Made by a program: the position numbers and the translations under genes. Of a DNA stretch of 64,000 nt, positions 8,513 to 17,284 are shown one piece after another. Numbering within the stretch: the first letter of the stretch is position 1; each line of letters starts with the position of its first letter. The stretch comes from Haoranjiania flava (GTDB taxonomy: Bacteria > Bacteroidota > Bacteroidia > Chitinophagales > Chitinophagaceae): contig NZ_JAOTPL010000017.1 in assembly GCF_025631005.1 (NCBI RefSeq), positions 1 through 64,000 of the forward strand. Reading direction: 5' to 3'. The notes under the pieces were generated by a model. It did not search any database and was not told where the DNA came from. It saw only the letters and a program-made list of their open reading frames with translations.

Positions 8513-9643
8513 TTAATCCGTGGTAGCCAGTGTGTAATCTTGTTTGGTGCGTTTGATCATGTCAATAAAATCATCAAACAATATTCTGCTGTCGTGCGGG
8601 CCGGGAGTAGCTTCCGGATGATATTGCACAGAAAATACGGGCTTGTTTTTCATTCTGAAGCCTTCAATGCTGCCATCATTGAGGTTTATATGTGTTACTT
8701 CCACATCCGGGTTTTGCCTGATCTTTTCTGCATCCACTGCAAAGCCATGGTTCTGGGTACTGATCTCGCTCAAGCCTGTGATCAGGTTATTAACGGGGTG
8801 GTTAAGGCCTCTGTGTCCATGGTGCATTTTATAGGTAGGAATATTATTTGCCAATGCCAGCAGCTGGTGGCCGAGACAGATACCGAAAGCAGGCTTATCT
8901 TCTTTGATAATGCTTTTCACTGTATCAATAGCGTAATGCATAGCAGCAGGATCGCCGGGGCCGTTGGAAATAAAATAACCATCCGGTTCAAAAGCTTTGA
9001 TCTCTTCTATGGGTGTATCGCCGGGGAATACGCGCACATAAGCGCCGCGCTCCACCATGCAGTTGATAATATTCCTTTTAATGCCGTAATCAAGCGCAGC
9101 AACTTTGAGTGGTGCATTCTCATCTCCTACGGAATATATTTCTTTGGTAAAAACTTCTCTGGAAAGGTCAAGGCCTTCCATAGGCGGCACTTTTGCCAGC
9201 TCTGCCTTTAAAGCTTCCACATCGTTGATCTCTGTAGAGATGATGCAGTTCATTGCGCCTTTGCTGCGTATGTGTGTCACCAGCGCCCGGGTATCTACAC
9301 CGCCGATGGCCACTACATTATTTTCTGTAAGGTAGCTGTTCAGGTCTGTATCTGCCTGGTAGCGTGAAAATTTTTCTTCAAGGTTTCGTGCGATCAGGCC
9401 TTTTATTTTTACGGTATCACTTTCAACATCGTTGTTGTGTATGCCGTAGTTGCCAACATGCACACTGTTCATAATGAGTATCTGGCCGTAATAGCTGGGA
9501 TCGGTAAAGACTTCCTGGTAACCCGTCATGCCTGTGTTGAAACAGATCTCGCCGGATGCCGTGCCTTTTTTACCAAAAGATTTGCCATAAAAAACCGAAC
9601 CATCTTCTAATAATAAAATGGCCGTGTTAGCGTCTTGAGTCAT
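8513..9643 (-). CDS. carA: Carbamoyl-phosphate synthase small subunit
   Basis: Glutaminase subunit that feeds ammonia to the large subunit CarB for carbamoyl phosphate (pyrimidine and arginine synthesis). 376 aa: N-terminal CPSase small domain (about 8-140) and C-terminal class I amidotransferase with nucleophile C256 in GICLGHQ and the H342/E344 pair in QYHPEA. carB is not next to it here, which is common in Bacteroidota. A strong hairpin separates carA from the upstream DUF4954 gene, so it is probably transcribed separately. Confidence 0.97.
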   Translation of the reverse strand: MTQDANTAILLLEDGSVFYGKSFGKKGTASGEICFNTGMTGYQEVFTDPSYYGQILIMNSVHVGNYGIHNNDVESDTVKIKGLIARNLEEKFSRYQADTDLNSYLTENNVVAIGGVDTRALVTHIRSKGAMNCIISTEINDVEALKAELAKVPPMEGLDLSREVFTKEIYSVGDENAPLKVAALDYGIKRNIINCMVERGAYVRVFPGDTPIEEIKAFEPDGYFISNGPGDPAAMHYAIDTVKSIIKEDKPAFGICLGHQLLALANNIPTYKMHHGHRGLNHPVNNLITGLSEISTQNHGFAVDAEKIRQNPDVEVTHINLNDGSIEGFRMKNKPVFSVQYHPEATPGPHDSRILFDDFIDMIKRTKQDYTLATTD

Positions 9644-9676
9644 TCTTCGAAAAATTGATTGTGCAAAAAAACTACA

Positions 9677-9698
9677 TTATCAGCAGAAAAGCTGATAA
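9677..9698 (-). terminator. Hairpin between DUF4954 gene and carA
   Basis: Perfect 8-bp stem TTATCAGC / GCTGATAA with a 6-nt loop. On the minus strand it comes after the DUF4954 stop, and a run of seven T follows four nt past the stem. It could be a terminator of the glmS-DUF4954 unit or a leader structure for carA. Confidence 0.6.
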
Positions 9699-9715
9699 AT
9701 TCTCAAAAATATTAT

Positions 9716-11929
9716 TTATGGTACAAACTTTTTCTGCAAGCTGTTTAACTTTCTCACAAACTCCGCAGTAATTTTTCGCTGTTCGATGATGAAACTGTTA
9801 TCCTCAAACCTGCCTACTACGGCATCCATCTCTTCCTGTGAGGTGTACATCATCTGGCGGAAAGGATTGTCGTAATCCTTTTTCCTGGAGGCTTCTATTT
9901 GTGCCAGTATCCATTTTTGGGTGCGTTTTGCTTCTGCTATCCATTCAGCCAATAGCTCTGTGGAAAGGGCGTCCACATTGATTTTTGCAATTTCAAACAG
10001 AGAGGCGATGGCATGCATTGTTTTGTCAACGGTATAACGACCTCCTGCAGCCAGGTAATAGTCATGCACCTGCTGCCAGGAATTTATTTTGGAGGTATGG
10101 ATATTTTTCTTCAATTGCATTACGCTCTTTTCCGGCATCAGCTGCCCGCCTATGTTGGTCCATTTTTCCCTGATAATATTTTTTTCTGTAAGCGCTTTCT
10201 TCAAGTCGTTTATGCTAAAAAAATTATTTTCTTCTGCAAATTGCAACAGGTGGTTAATGCCGTAAAAGCGTATCATTCCATTAAAAATATCATAGGCCTT
10301 TTGTATTTTGCTGACGATTGCCGGCCGCTTGCTGTTTTCCGCTCCCGGCACTGTAATAACGAGCTCATCAATTATTTTGCTTCGTGATTGTAATAATTCC
10401 CTGCCGGCCTGCCGTGCTTTCCCGATGGCTGAAGTACTGATATTGCTGTGTTGCTGAAAGGCATTGCCTGTGATCTCTTCAAGTAATTCCACAGCTTCAA
10501 AAAGCTCATTGACGGTGTCCGGAGCAAGATAGCCGTATTCTATATGTTGTATTTTTTCCACGCGGTTATCGCGGCTTTCATACTTAGCCACATTTCTCTG
10601 AAGTGCATACATATTGTACATAAACCAGTAAGCCGGCATTATTTCCAGCGTATTTTTCGCTTCATTGATGCTTACCAGTGAAAACGGAATGGTAATGTTC
10701 AGCTCGTAATCATAATCTCCTTTGGCCAGTATGGTAAAGTTGGCAAATTTGGAATTGTGCTTGATGCTTACACACAACCCCGGCCAGAAACCTCGCCCTG
10801 CCTGCATTTCACCGTCTGCACCTCTTGAGTTGTGGTTAGATCCTATGGTGGCGCCTGCCGGTATATTGCTCTGCCCGAGGATAAGCGCTGCACAAAGGAA
10901 AGAGTTGTTGTGGTGTTGTTCGTGTGCTGGAAAGATCAGTGAATTCAATACTTCACAGCAGGAGATGGTGGCGTTGCTGCCCAGGTAGGAATTGATGAGG
11001 CGGGCGCCGTATTTGAGCTGGGAGTTAGATGCCATAACAAACCGTACTGCTTTTACGCCATAGAAAATACGGCAGCCAAAGTCTATGATGCCGTTTACAA
11101 GTTCGCAGCCTTCGCCGATCTGGGATTTGGCATCCGGGCGCGATTTGATCGTGAGGTTTTTTAGTTTGTTTGCGCCCTTGATATAAGCGTCTGATCCGAT
11201 CCACACATCATTTATGATGTTGGTATTCTTAATTACTGTCCTGTCACCAACCTTGCCGTAATATCCAGGTTCTGTACGGTATTCTTTCTCCGTAAATTCA
11301 ATAAATTTCTTCAACAATTTTTCATCTTCCCGAAACCTGCTCCAAAGCCAGGCATCTCCGGGTTGCATGCCATTGAAGGGAATAACTTTTCTTCCGCCGT
11401 TTTCATTGCATATTTCCAGCCATATGCGTGCCGATTCGTTTTCCCCGTCTTTAAGAATACCATTGCCGAATTTAGCATGTGTAGTGGTTTTCATTTCATC
11501 TATCTGTACCAGTACTACTTCATTTCCTATGATATAATGCGAAATGTAATTCACGTGGTTAATGGCTACATTGTCTCCCAGGTCGCAGCTGATAATGGTG
11601 GAATTATAGAGGCCAACTTCTACTTTAAGATCATTAAATTCCAGGTAGTAAGGCTCTAATTTACCAATACGTGTCAACCCGTAAAACTTGCAACTCTTTA
11701 CCAGGTCGGGATTGAATGCATCAGACACTAAAATATTGTTCCAGTTGTCTGTACTATTGCCGTTTTTTACCAGCACTTCTATCTCAAAAGCGGTGAGTTG
11801 CCTGTAACTGGTGCCGCTGCGGTTCTGTATATTCCTCAGGTAATATTCATCTTTGCCCTTTGGTATAAATTTTTTTTCAATAAAATTATATCCCAGGTCT
11901 GAAAGCGGATGTTTGCTGATATTGTTCAT
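9716..11929 (-). CDS. DUF4954 family left-handed beta-helix protein
   Basis: 737-aa Bacteroidota-specific protein of unproven function. Residues about 215-400 show loose hexapeptide-repeat character (VGDRTVIKNTNIINDVWIGSDAYIKG at its start is split over several turns), as in GlmU-type acyltransferase and nucleotidyltransferase beta-helices; the C-terminal third is helical. No signal peptide. The start lies 4 bp after the glmS stop codon on the same strand, which implies co-transcription and suggests a role connected with hexosamine phosphates or UDP-GlcNAc. That link is inference from context. Length and composition fit the DUF4954 family. Confidence 0.8.
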   Translation of the reverse strand: MNNISKHPLSDLGYNFIEKKFIPKGKDEYYLRNIQNRSGTSYRQLTAFEIEVLVKNGNSTDNWNNILVSDAFNPDLVKSCKFYGLTRIGKLEPYYLEFNDLKVEVGLYNSTIISCDLGDNVAINHVNYISHYIIGNEVVLVQIDEMKTTTHAKFGNGILKDGENESARIWLEICNENGGRKVIPFNGMQPGDAWLWSRFREDEKLLKKFIEFTEKEYRTEPGYYGKVGDRTVIKNTNIINDVWIGSDAYIKGANKLKNLTIKSRPDAKSQIGEGCELVNGIIDFGCRIFYGVKAVRFVMASNSQLKYGARLINSYLGSNATISCCEVLNSLIFPAHEQHHNNSFLCAALILGQSNIPAGATIGSNHNSRGADGEMQAGRGFWPGLCVSIKHNSKFANFTILAKGDYDYELNITIPFSLVSINEAKNTLEIMPAYWFMYNMYALQRNVAKYESRDNRVEKIQHIEYGYLAPDTVNELFEAVELLEEITGNAFQQHSNISTSAIGKARQAGRELLQSRSKIIDELVITVPGAENSKRPAIVSKIQKAYDIFNGMIRFYGINHLLQFAEENNFFSINDLKKALTEKNIIREKWTNIGGQLMPEKSVMQLKKNIHTSKINSWQQVHDYYLAAGGRYTVDKTMHAIASLFEIAKINVDALSTELLAEWIAEAKRTQKWILAQIEASRKKDYDNPFRQMMYTSQEEMDAVVGRFEDNSFIIEQRKITAEFVRKLNSLQKKFVP

Positions 11930-11933
11930 AACA

Positions 11934-13775
11934 TTATTCTACGGTTACTGATTTGGCAAGGTTTCGCGGTTTGTCCACATCAAGGTCTTTTGCTACACCT
12001 GTGTGGTAGGCGAGAAGCTGTAAGGGGATTACATTCAATATAGGAGAAATGATCTCATCAGCTTCGGGCACAAATATCACATCATCTGCAAGAGCGGGTG
12101 TTATGGTATCTCCTTCCGTAGCAATGGCTATGATCTTTCCTTTGCGGGCTTTTATTTCCTGCATATTGCTTATCACTTTTTCGTGGTATTGGTCTTTGGT
12201 TGCAATAAAGATCACGGGCAGTTTCTCGTCTACCAACGCAATTGGTCCATGTTTCATTTCGGCAGCGGGGTAGCCTTCTGCATGTATATAGGATATTTCT
12301 TTGAGTTTCAATGCCCCCTCCAGTGCAATCGGGAAGTTGTATCCCCTTCCGAGAAAAAGACAGCTTACGGCATCTTTGTATTTCCGTGCTATTGTTTCAA
12401 TGTATTCGTTCAGTTGTAAAATCTGTGCTGTTTTTTCGGGTACGGCTTCCAGCTCTTTGCAAAGCATGAGGTATTTTTCTTCAGATATGTTTTGCCTGTG
12501 TTGCGCAATTTTAAAAGCTGTTAAATATAAAACGGCAAGCTGGGCTGTGAATGCTTTGGTGCTGGCCACGCCTATCTCCGGCCCGGCATGCGTGTAAGCT
12601 CCTGCATGTGAAATACGTGCTATGGATGAGCCAACAACATTTACAATACCCAAAATAAGAGCTCCCTGTTCTTTTGCTTTTTCAATGGCTACGAGGGTGT
12701 CGGCCGTTTCGCCACTTTGCGATATGGCAATGATCACATCTCCTTTTTTTACGATGGGATTCCTGTAACGAAATTCAGATGCGTATTCTACTTCTACAGG
12801 AATACGGCAGGTTTCTTCTATAAAATACTCTGCTGCCAGGCCTGCATGCCAGCTTGTGCCGCAGGCGATGATGATGATCCTTTCTGCCTGTGTTATTTCC
12901 GGAAGATATTGCTCTATACCGCTTAAAATTATTTTTCCTTCATCTGCATACAACCTTCCACGCAAGCAATCAAAGACGGTCTTAGGTTGTTCGAATATCT
13001 CTTTCAACATGAAATGTTGGTAGCCGCTTTTTTCTATGGATTCTAGCTTCAGGTCAAGGGTGGTAATAAATGGTGTTTGTTTTTCATTACCCAGGTTTTT
13101 CAAGATCAGTTCATCTGCTTTTACAATGGCAATTTCATAATCATTCACATAAACTACTTCTTTGGTAAATTCAATAATGGGCGATGCATCTGAGGCAAGG
13201 AAATGTTCACCTTTGCCAATGCCGATCACCAGCGGGCTTCCTTTCCTGGCGGCGATAATAGTATCCGGATCACTTTCTTCTATCAATAGGATGCAATAAG
13301 CGCCTACGACCCTTTTCAAAGCTACGCGTACCGCTGCTTCAAGCGAATTATTATTATTATTGAGGTAAATATCTTCTATAAATTTCAGAAGTACTTCGGT
13401 ATCTGTATCGCTTTCAAACCGGATGCCTTTTTCAAGAAGCTCTTCTTTTAAAACACCAAAGTTTTCAATGATGCCGTTGTGTATCATTGCTATTTTCCCG
13501 TTGCAGGAAAGATGCGGGTGTGCGTTCAGGTCGCTCGGCTCGCCATGTGTAGCCCATCGTGTATGGCCAATGGCAATCTTTCCGTTGATATTTTTACCGA
13601 TGACAGCTTCTTCAAGGTCAGCAACTTTTCCTTTCTTTTTATAAACATTCAGCTTATGTTCATGTATAAGCGCAATTCCCGCGCTGTCATAGCCCCTGTA
13701 TTCAAGCCTTTTGAGGCCTTTAACCACTACGGGGTAAGCATTTCTGTTTCCTATGTATCCTACAATTCCGCACAT
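11934..13775 (-). CDS. glmS: Glutamine-fructose-6-phosphate aminotransferase
   Basis: Makes glucosamine-6-phosphate from fructose-6-P and glutamine, the first committed step to UDP-GlcNAc for peptidoglycan and LPS. 613 aa: N-terminal Ntn amidotransferase with nucleophile C2 (MCGIVGYIGN), then two SIS sugar-isomerase domains (about 290-420 and 460-600), with typical C-terminus DKPRNLAKSVTVE. No glmS ribozyme-like leader is visible in the roughly 85 bp of AT-rich upstream DNA. First gene of a unit with the DUF4954 gene. Confidence 0.98.
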   Translation of the reverse strand: MCGIVGYIGNRNAYPVVVKGLKRLEYRGYDSAGIALIHEHKLNVYKKKGKVADLEEAVIGKNINGKIAIGHTRWATHGEPSDLNAHPHLSCNGKIAMIHNGIIENFGVLKEELLEKGIRFESDTDTEVLLKFIEDIYLNNNNNSLEAAVRVALKRVVGAYCILLIEESDPDTIIAARKGSPLVIGIGKGEHFLASDASPIIEFTKEVVYVNDYEIAIVKADELILKNLGNEKQTPFITTLDLKLESIEKSGYQHFMLKEIFEQPKTVFDCLRGRLYADEGKIILSGIEQYLPEITQAERIIIIACGTSWHAGLAAEYFIEETCRIPVEVEYASEFRYRNPIVKKGDVIIAISQSGETADTLVAIEKAKEQGALILGIVNVVGSSIARISHAGAYTHAGPEIGVASTKAFTAQLAVLYLTAFKIAQHRQNISEEKYLMLCKELEAVPEKTAQILQLNEYIETIARKYKDAVSCLFLGRGYNFPIALEGALKLKEISYIHAEGYPAAEMKHGPIALVDEKLPVIFIATKDQYHEKVISNMQEIKARKGKIIAIATEGDTITPALADDVIFVPEADEIISPILNVIPLQLLAYHTGVAKDLDVDKPRNLAKSVTVE

Positions 13776-13870
13776 ATATATCTATTTTGTTTTATGCAAA
13801 CGATTGCGCGAAAATAAAAATAATTTTATATAAGCGTGGTATTGTTGAGAAAAAATAATATAAAAATAAA

Positions 13871-13898
13871 AAAAGCAATACCGCGCGGTACTGCTTTT
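13871..13898 (-). terminator. Terminator after DUF1573 gene
   Basis: Self-complementary TACCGCGCGGTA flanked by AGCA and TGCT arms, with A and T runs on either side. It lies 20 bp beyond the DUF1573 stop and upstream of glmS, which insulates glmS from its neighbour. Confidence 0.8.
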
Positions 13899-13918
13899 TT
13901 CAATGTTGTTCAGTTATG

Positions 13919-14296
13919 TTATTTTGGTACTACTTCACCTTCAATGGTAAGAGACATAGCCTGGTAGCCTGCAAACAGCACAGTGAGTGACCTGTTGAAA
14001 GCGCCCGGATCTGCTGCGTTGTAGCCCGCTTTGATAGTGCCTTTTTTACCCGGCATTACGGGGGTCTTGGCAAATTCAGGTGTAGTACAGCCGCAAGAAC
14101 TCATTACATGAGTAATGACCAGAGGTTTATTGCCGTTATTGGTAAATGTGAATGTGGTGGATGTAGGCGTGCCCTGTGGTATTTTACCGAAAGAATGTTT
14201 TACTTTGTCGAATGTTACAGGAGCTTTTTGTGCCTGTTGCGCATAAATAAAGGAAGCTGAAAATACAAATAAAGCAATTAATAGGATCTTTTTCAT
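13919..14296 (-). CDS. DUF1573 domain secreted protein
   Basis: 125-aa exported protein with a signal peptide (MKKILLIALFVFSASFIYAQ) and one DUF1573 Ig-like (ASH-type) domain; the conserved VMSSCGCTTPEF segment is typical. Function unknown; such proteins are very common in Bacteroidota envelopes. The start is taken at the ATG of 14294-14296 because the signal peptide begins there; the upstream in-frame extension (to 14329) translates repeat sequence. This ATG-AAA is the terminal ACACATGAAA of the leader-repeat array at 14294-14550, so the repeat supplies the initiation region. Confidence 0.9.
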   Translation of the reverse strand: MKKILLIALFVFSASFIYAQQAQKAPVTFDKVKHSFGKIPQGTPTSTTFTFTNNGNKPLVITHVMSSCGCTTPEFAKTPVMPGKKGTIKAGYNAADPGAFNRSLTVLFAGYQAMSLTIEGEVVPK

Positions 14297-14550
14297 GTGT
14301 GTATATTTTTTATTTTTCTTTATGGTCACATGGAATAGCCTTTATTCATTCGCGGTTGGTATGCACCTTTGCTTATGGCTATTTCATGTATGTATATTGT
14401 TTATTTTTTTTATGGTCACATGGAATAGCCTTTATTCATTAACAGTTGGTATGCAACTTTGCTTATGGCTATTTCATGTGTGTATATTATTTATTTTTTC
14501 TTTATGGTCACATAGAATCTATCATAAAAGTCTTATGGACATTTCATGTA
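14294..14550 (-). repeat. Leader-repeat array upstream of DUF1573 gene (locus 2)
   Basis: Short-subtype units at 14327-14390, 14417-14480 and a decayed one at 14509-14550, period 90-92 bp. Each plus-strand unit starts CACATGGAATAGCC and ends GGCTATTTCATGT(A/G), with core GTTGGTATGCA. On the minus strand each linker reads ACCATAAAGAAAAATAAA-like, then ACATGAAATAGCC (ATG-AAA-TAG). The last linker leads into ACACATGAAAAAG, the real start of the DUF1573 gene. The array therefore lies exactly where the 5' UTR should be. The remaining 14551-14691 is AT-rich with no feature recognised. Confidence 0.88.
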
Positions 14551-14691
14551 TATTTCTATGTTTTAATAGTGGTTTTTAGTTGTCATACATCTTGTAATTC
14601 AAACCGGATGCGGTTTAGACAAAGGTTCTAAAAAAAAGTTTAAATAAAAAAACAAAAACAGAGCAGGAGCTTTATTATAAAGTTAATATTT

Positions 14692-15795
14692 ATGAATACA
14701 CTTATTTTATACCGGAAACATAGGGGGAATACCTACTCATACTACAGGTTTATACGTGAACTGATTGAAAGGTTTGGCCTTGAACATGTGCGCGAAATTT
14801 ATTTTTATAAAACAGATACTGATGTTGCTGCCTGTGCCGATAACAGCATATTTTTATTGCCGTTGGCCGATGCTACCGGATTGAACCTGGCGTGGTGGTA
14901 CAATGTAAAGCTGCCGGCTATTGCCAGGAAACTAAAAGCCGAAAAGGTGGTGTATATCAACTGCCTCCCGGCAAAAAAGATACGTGCGCCGCAGAAGTGT
15001 ATTTTTACCGATGTGGAATTTATAACTCAGGCAAATAAGCTTACCAACTACCAGAAATACCTGAAGAAAAACCTGGTTGCGCGTTTGAAACATGCACAAA
15101 AGGTAATAACTTATTCCGGCCATGCAAAGCAGGTATTGCAAAATTTTATTGCTGCAAAAACAACAACGCCTGAAGTAGAGGTGATACCTGCGGCAGCAAA
15201 CCATATGTTTATGGAGAGATCTTTTAATGAGAAAGAGATCCGCAAAGACAACCTGACCTTCGGAGAAGAATATTTTCTTGCTAAAATTGATCCGCATGAA
15301 GAGCAACAGTTTGTTGAATTATTAAAAGCCTTCACGGTATTTAAGCAATGGCAAAAAAGCAATATGAAAATAGTGGTATCCGGGCTGGAAAGCAGTATCA
15401 CCAACAGTTTAAAGAGAAAGGCCGCATCTTATAAATTTAAAGATGATGTGGTTATACTTACGGAGGAGCATGAAGATGTGTACGCCGAAATCATTTCCGC
15501 AGCTTATGCCTACCTGCTTGTTACCGGTAAGGATGCAGATATAATGCCCGCTGTGGAGGCCATGCAGTCGCAGACCTTATTAATGTCATACGGGTTGCCG
15601 TCCTTAAAAGAAATTGCTGGCGCTGCCATGACACAACTTATAGAAAATGATTATGAGGCATTGGGCCGGCAGATGATAGAAGTATATAAAAATGAAGAAA
15701 AACGGGAACAGCAAATTGAGAAGGGCTCAGCGCTGATTTCTTCGTTTGATTATGAAATCTCTAAACAATTACTGTTTGATCTGTTGCTGCATTAA
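14692..15795 (+). CDS. Glycosyltransferase, GT-B fold (group 1-like)
   Basis: Probable sugar transferase of 367 aa. The N-terminal half (MNTLILYRKHRGNTYSYYRF...) and the C-terminal Rossmann-like half with PAVEAMQSQTLLMSYGLPSLKEIAG (about 284-306) resemble the nucleotide-sugar-binding EX7E region of GT4 enzymes. No signal peptide or membrane segments; cytoplasmic or peripheral. No sugar-pathway genes adjoin, so the acceptor is unknown. Its stop codon overlaps the convergent DUF3810 gene by 4 bp. Confidence 0.7.
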   Translation: MNTLILYRKHRGNTYSYYRFIRELIERFGLEHVREIYFYKTDTDVAACADNSIFLLPLADATGLNLAWWYNVKLPAIARKLKAEKVVYINCLPAKKIRAPQKCIFTDVEFITQANKLTNYQKYLKKNLVARLKHAQKVITYSGHAKQVLQNFIAAKTTTPEVEVIPAAANHMFMERSFNEKEIRKDNLTFGEEYFLAKIDPHEEQQFVELLKAFTVFKQWQKSNMKIVVSGLESSITNSLKRKAASYKFKDDVVILTEEHEDVYAEIISAAYAYLLVTGKDADIMPAVEAMQSQTLLMSYGLPSLKEIAGAAMTQLIENDYEALGRQMIEVYKNEEKREQQIEKGSALISSFDYEISKQLLFDLLLH

Positions 15796-16871
15796 AGCGC
15801 TTTATATTTCTCCTTGTAAGCCAGAAGCCACGCTGTTACATTATTATAGGTGGCTAAGCCTTGGGGCTGGTTGTTAGATTTCAGGTATTGGTTGTAAATC
15901 GCGGCGGCATATTTTTCAAAAGGATTCTTGTACCGGTTAAAGAAATCAGCCAGGTATTGCATGTCCTGCTTTACCAGCGTATCCAGCAGTTTTTCATTGG
16001 CAATGGCCAAAGTACTGTCGCGGTAATAAAGCTCATTATTGGCATACCGCATCAGTTGAAAATAGGTGGAATATTTAAAATAATTTTCCGGAGAATTCCT
16101 GGCCGTGATGTAGCCTGCAAAATTTGCTTCATCTTCTGTGCCGTAGCCCAACTGGTGCGATATTTCATGGCATACCACGAAAGGAAGCAGGAATGCGGGT
16201 TGCCTGGTATTGACCTGTGCTTCATTTGTAAAAGGATTGAGATAACCGCTGTAACCTAAGTAATTGCCCAGCACGTTGTATACAGGCACTTTGATGCTTT
16301 GAAAACGATAGCTGAGAAAAGGGTAGGTTTTAGCGCTGATGTCGTAAGCATTGATAGCTTCTGCACGAATGTTTTTATAGGAAGTGTCTATGTCTCCTGG
16401 TGTGAACAACGAGCGGTACTGATTGGTTTTTAAGATAAGTTCTTTGGCTAAATTATTCAGCTCTTCTGTGCCGTATTCTTTTTTGGGAGATAGGTTTAAT
16501 TGCCTGGCAATACCTTCCCGATCATAATTCAACCCCCATAAAATATGGAACAATATATATACCCACATGAAGCCTGAAGCCAGTGAAAATGCGCTTTGCA
16601 GCAGATGATGCTTTTTATTTACCGGTCTAAAGAGTTTTACAATAAATTTTATAACTCCAAAAAGAAACCATATCACCGCAATGGTGTATAATACATCGCC
16701 GATGCTGAAAGGCAACCAGCCAGATACGATTCGTAAAAACGAGGAAATATACCTATAAATACCATTGCTGTAGAATCTTTCTACCGCAGGCGGGAACATA
16801 GAAAATATTTTTATAGCCCAGCATAAGATGAGTAAGCTAATAATTGTTTTAGATTTGAGGCTTTTAAACAT
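15792..16871 (-). CDS. DUF3810 family membrane zinc-protease-like protein
   Basis: 359-aa protein with three N-terminal membrane segments (about 8-25, 55-80 and 95-115) followed by an extracytoplasmic domain carrying HEISH (235-239) and a downstream Glu in GTEDEANFAG (about 248), a gluzincin-type zinc site. Substrate unknown. The start is set at ATG 16869-16871, which puts the first membrane helix near the N-terminus; a longer in-frame extension runs over the divergent gene and is unlikely. The neighbour at 16920 also carries a HExxH motif. Membership of DUF3810 is from recall of the family. Confidence 0.85.
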   Translation of the reverse strand: MFKSLKSKTIISLLILCWAIKIFSMFPPAVERFYSNGIYRYISSFLRIVSGWLPFSIGDVLYTIAVIWFLFGVIKFIVKLFRPVNKKHHLLQSAFSLASGFMWVYILFHILWGLNYDREGIARQLNLSPKKEYGTEELNNLAKELILKTNQYRSLFTPGDIDTSYKNIRAEAINAYDISAKTYPFLSYRFQSIKVPVYNVLGNYLGYSGYLNPFTNEAQVNTRQPAFLLPFVVCHEISHQLGYGTEDEANFAGYITARNSPENYFKYSTYFQLMRYANNELYYRDSTLAIANEKLLDTLVKQDMQYLADFFNRYKNPFEKYAAAIYNQYLKSNNQPQGLATYNNVTAWLLAYKEKYKAL

Positions 16872-16907
16872 TTTCCTGACAGGTTTTAATCTAACAAAAC
16901 TAAAGTT

Positions 16908-16915
16908 TAAATTTG
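16908..16915 (+). promoter_or_regulatory. -7 element directly before GTG start
   Basis: TAAATTTG, exact TAnnTTTG match, ending only 4 bp before the GTG at 16920. If used, transcription would begin at or next to the start codon, giving a leaderless mRNA. Confidence 0.4.
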
Positions 16916-16919
16916 TAAC

Positions 16920-17279
16920 GTGGCACTGGACAATAATAAAGTAGCTATCAGGGAAAATTCGCTCCTGGCAAGGCTTGGCGCGATCAGGCTGCGTGAAAAG
17001 CGCATGGCGCTTACGTTTGGCAGCACCATCCATTTATACAATGTATCTAAAGAAAAGTTCCTGCACAGCAGTTCCTGGGTGTGCCATGAGCTCAAGCACG
17101 TAGAGCAGTACAAGCGTATGGGCTTTTGGAAATTTCTCTGGAAATATCTGGCTTACTCTGCAAAATACGGCTATCACAACAATCCTTTAGAAATAGAGGC
17201 GCGGGAAGCAGAATGCGACACCGGCCTGCTTGCGAAGTACAGCATAGATGGCAGAACAAATGAAACCACGACTGCATAA
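16920..17279 (+). CDS. Small HExxH (DUF4157-like) protein
   Basis: 119-aa soluble protein with CHELKHVEQYKRMG (HELKH at 56-60) and downstream acidic EIEAREAE (about 91-98), a zinc-metallopeptidase-like core as in DUF4157 proteins. No signal peptide; role unknown. GTG start chosen because the upstream frame is closed and related proteins begin with a similar ENSxLARL segment. It is divergent from the DUF3810 zinc protein (48 bp apart) and convergent with the ABC-F gene (5 bp). Confidence 0.8.
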   Translation: MALDNNKVAIRENSLLARLGAIRLREKRMALTFGSTIHLYNVSKEKFLHSSSWVCHELKHVEQYKRMGFWKFLWKYLAYSAKYGYHNNPLEIEAREAECDTGLLAKYSIDGRTNETTTA

Positions 17280-17284
17280 GGGCT

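Noticed and set aside
13776..13870. glmS ribozyme upstream of glmS
   Set aside because: The AT-rich leader is too short and lacks the ribozyme core; the ribozyme is typical of Firmicutes.
14295..14579. 94-codon plus-strand frame through the leader repeats
   Set aside because: It stays open only because the repeat period is 90 bp; the protein is a repeated translation of the repeat and overlaps the leader of the DUF1573 gene.
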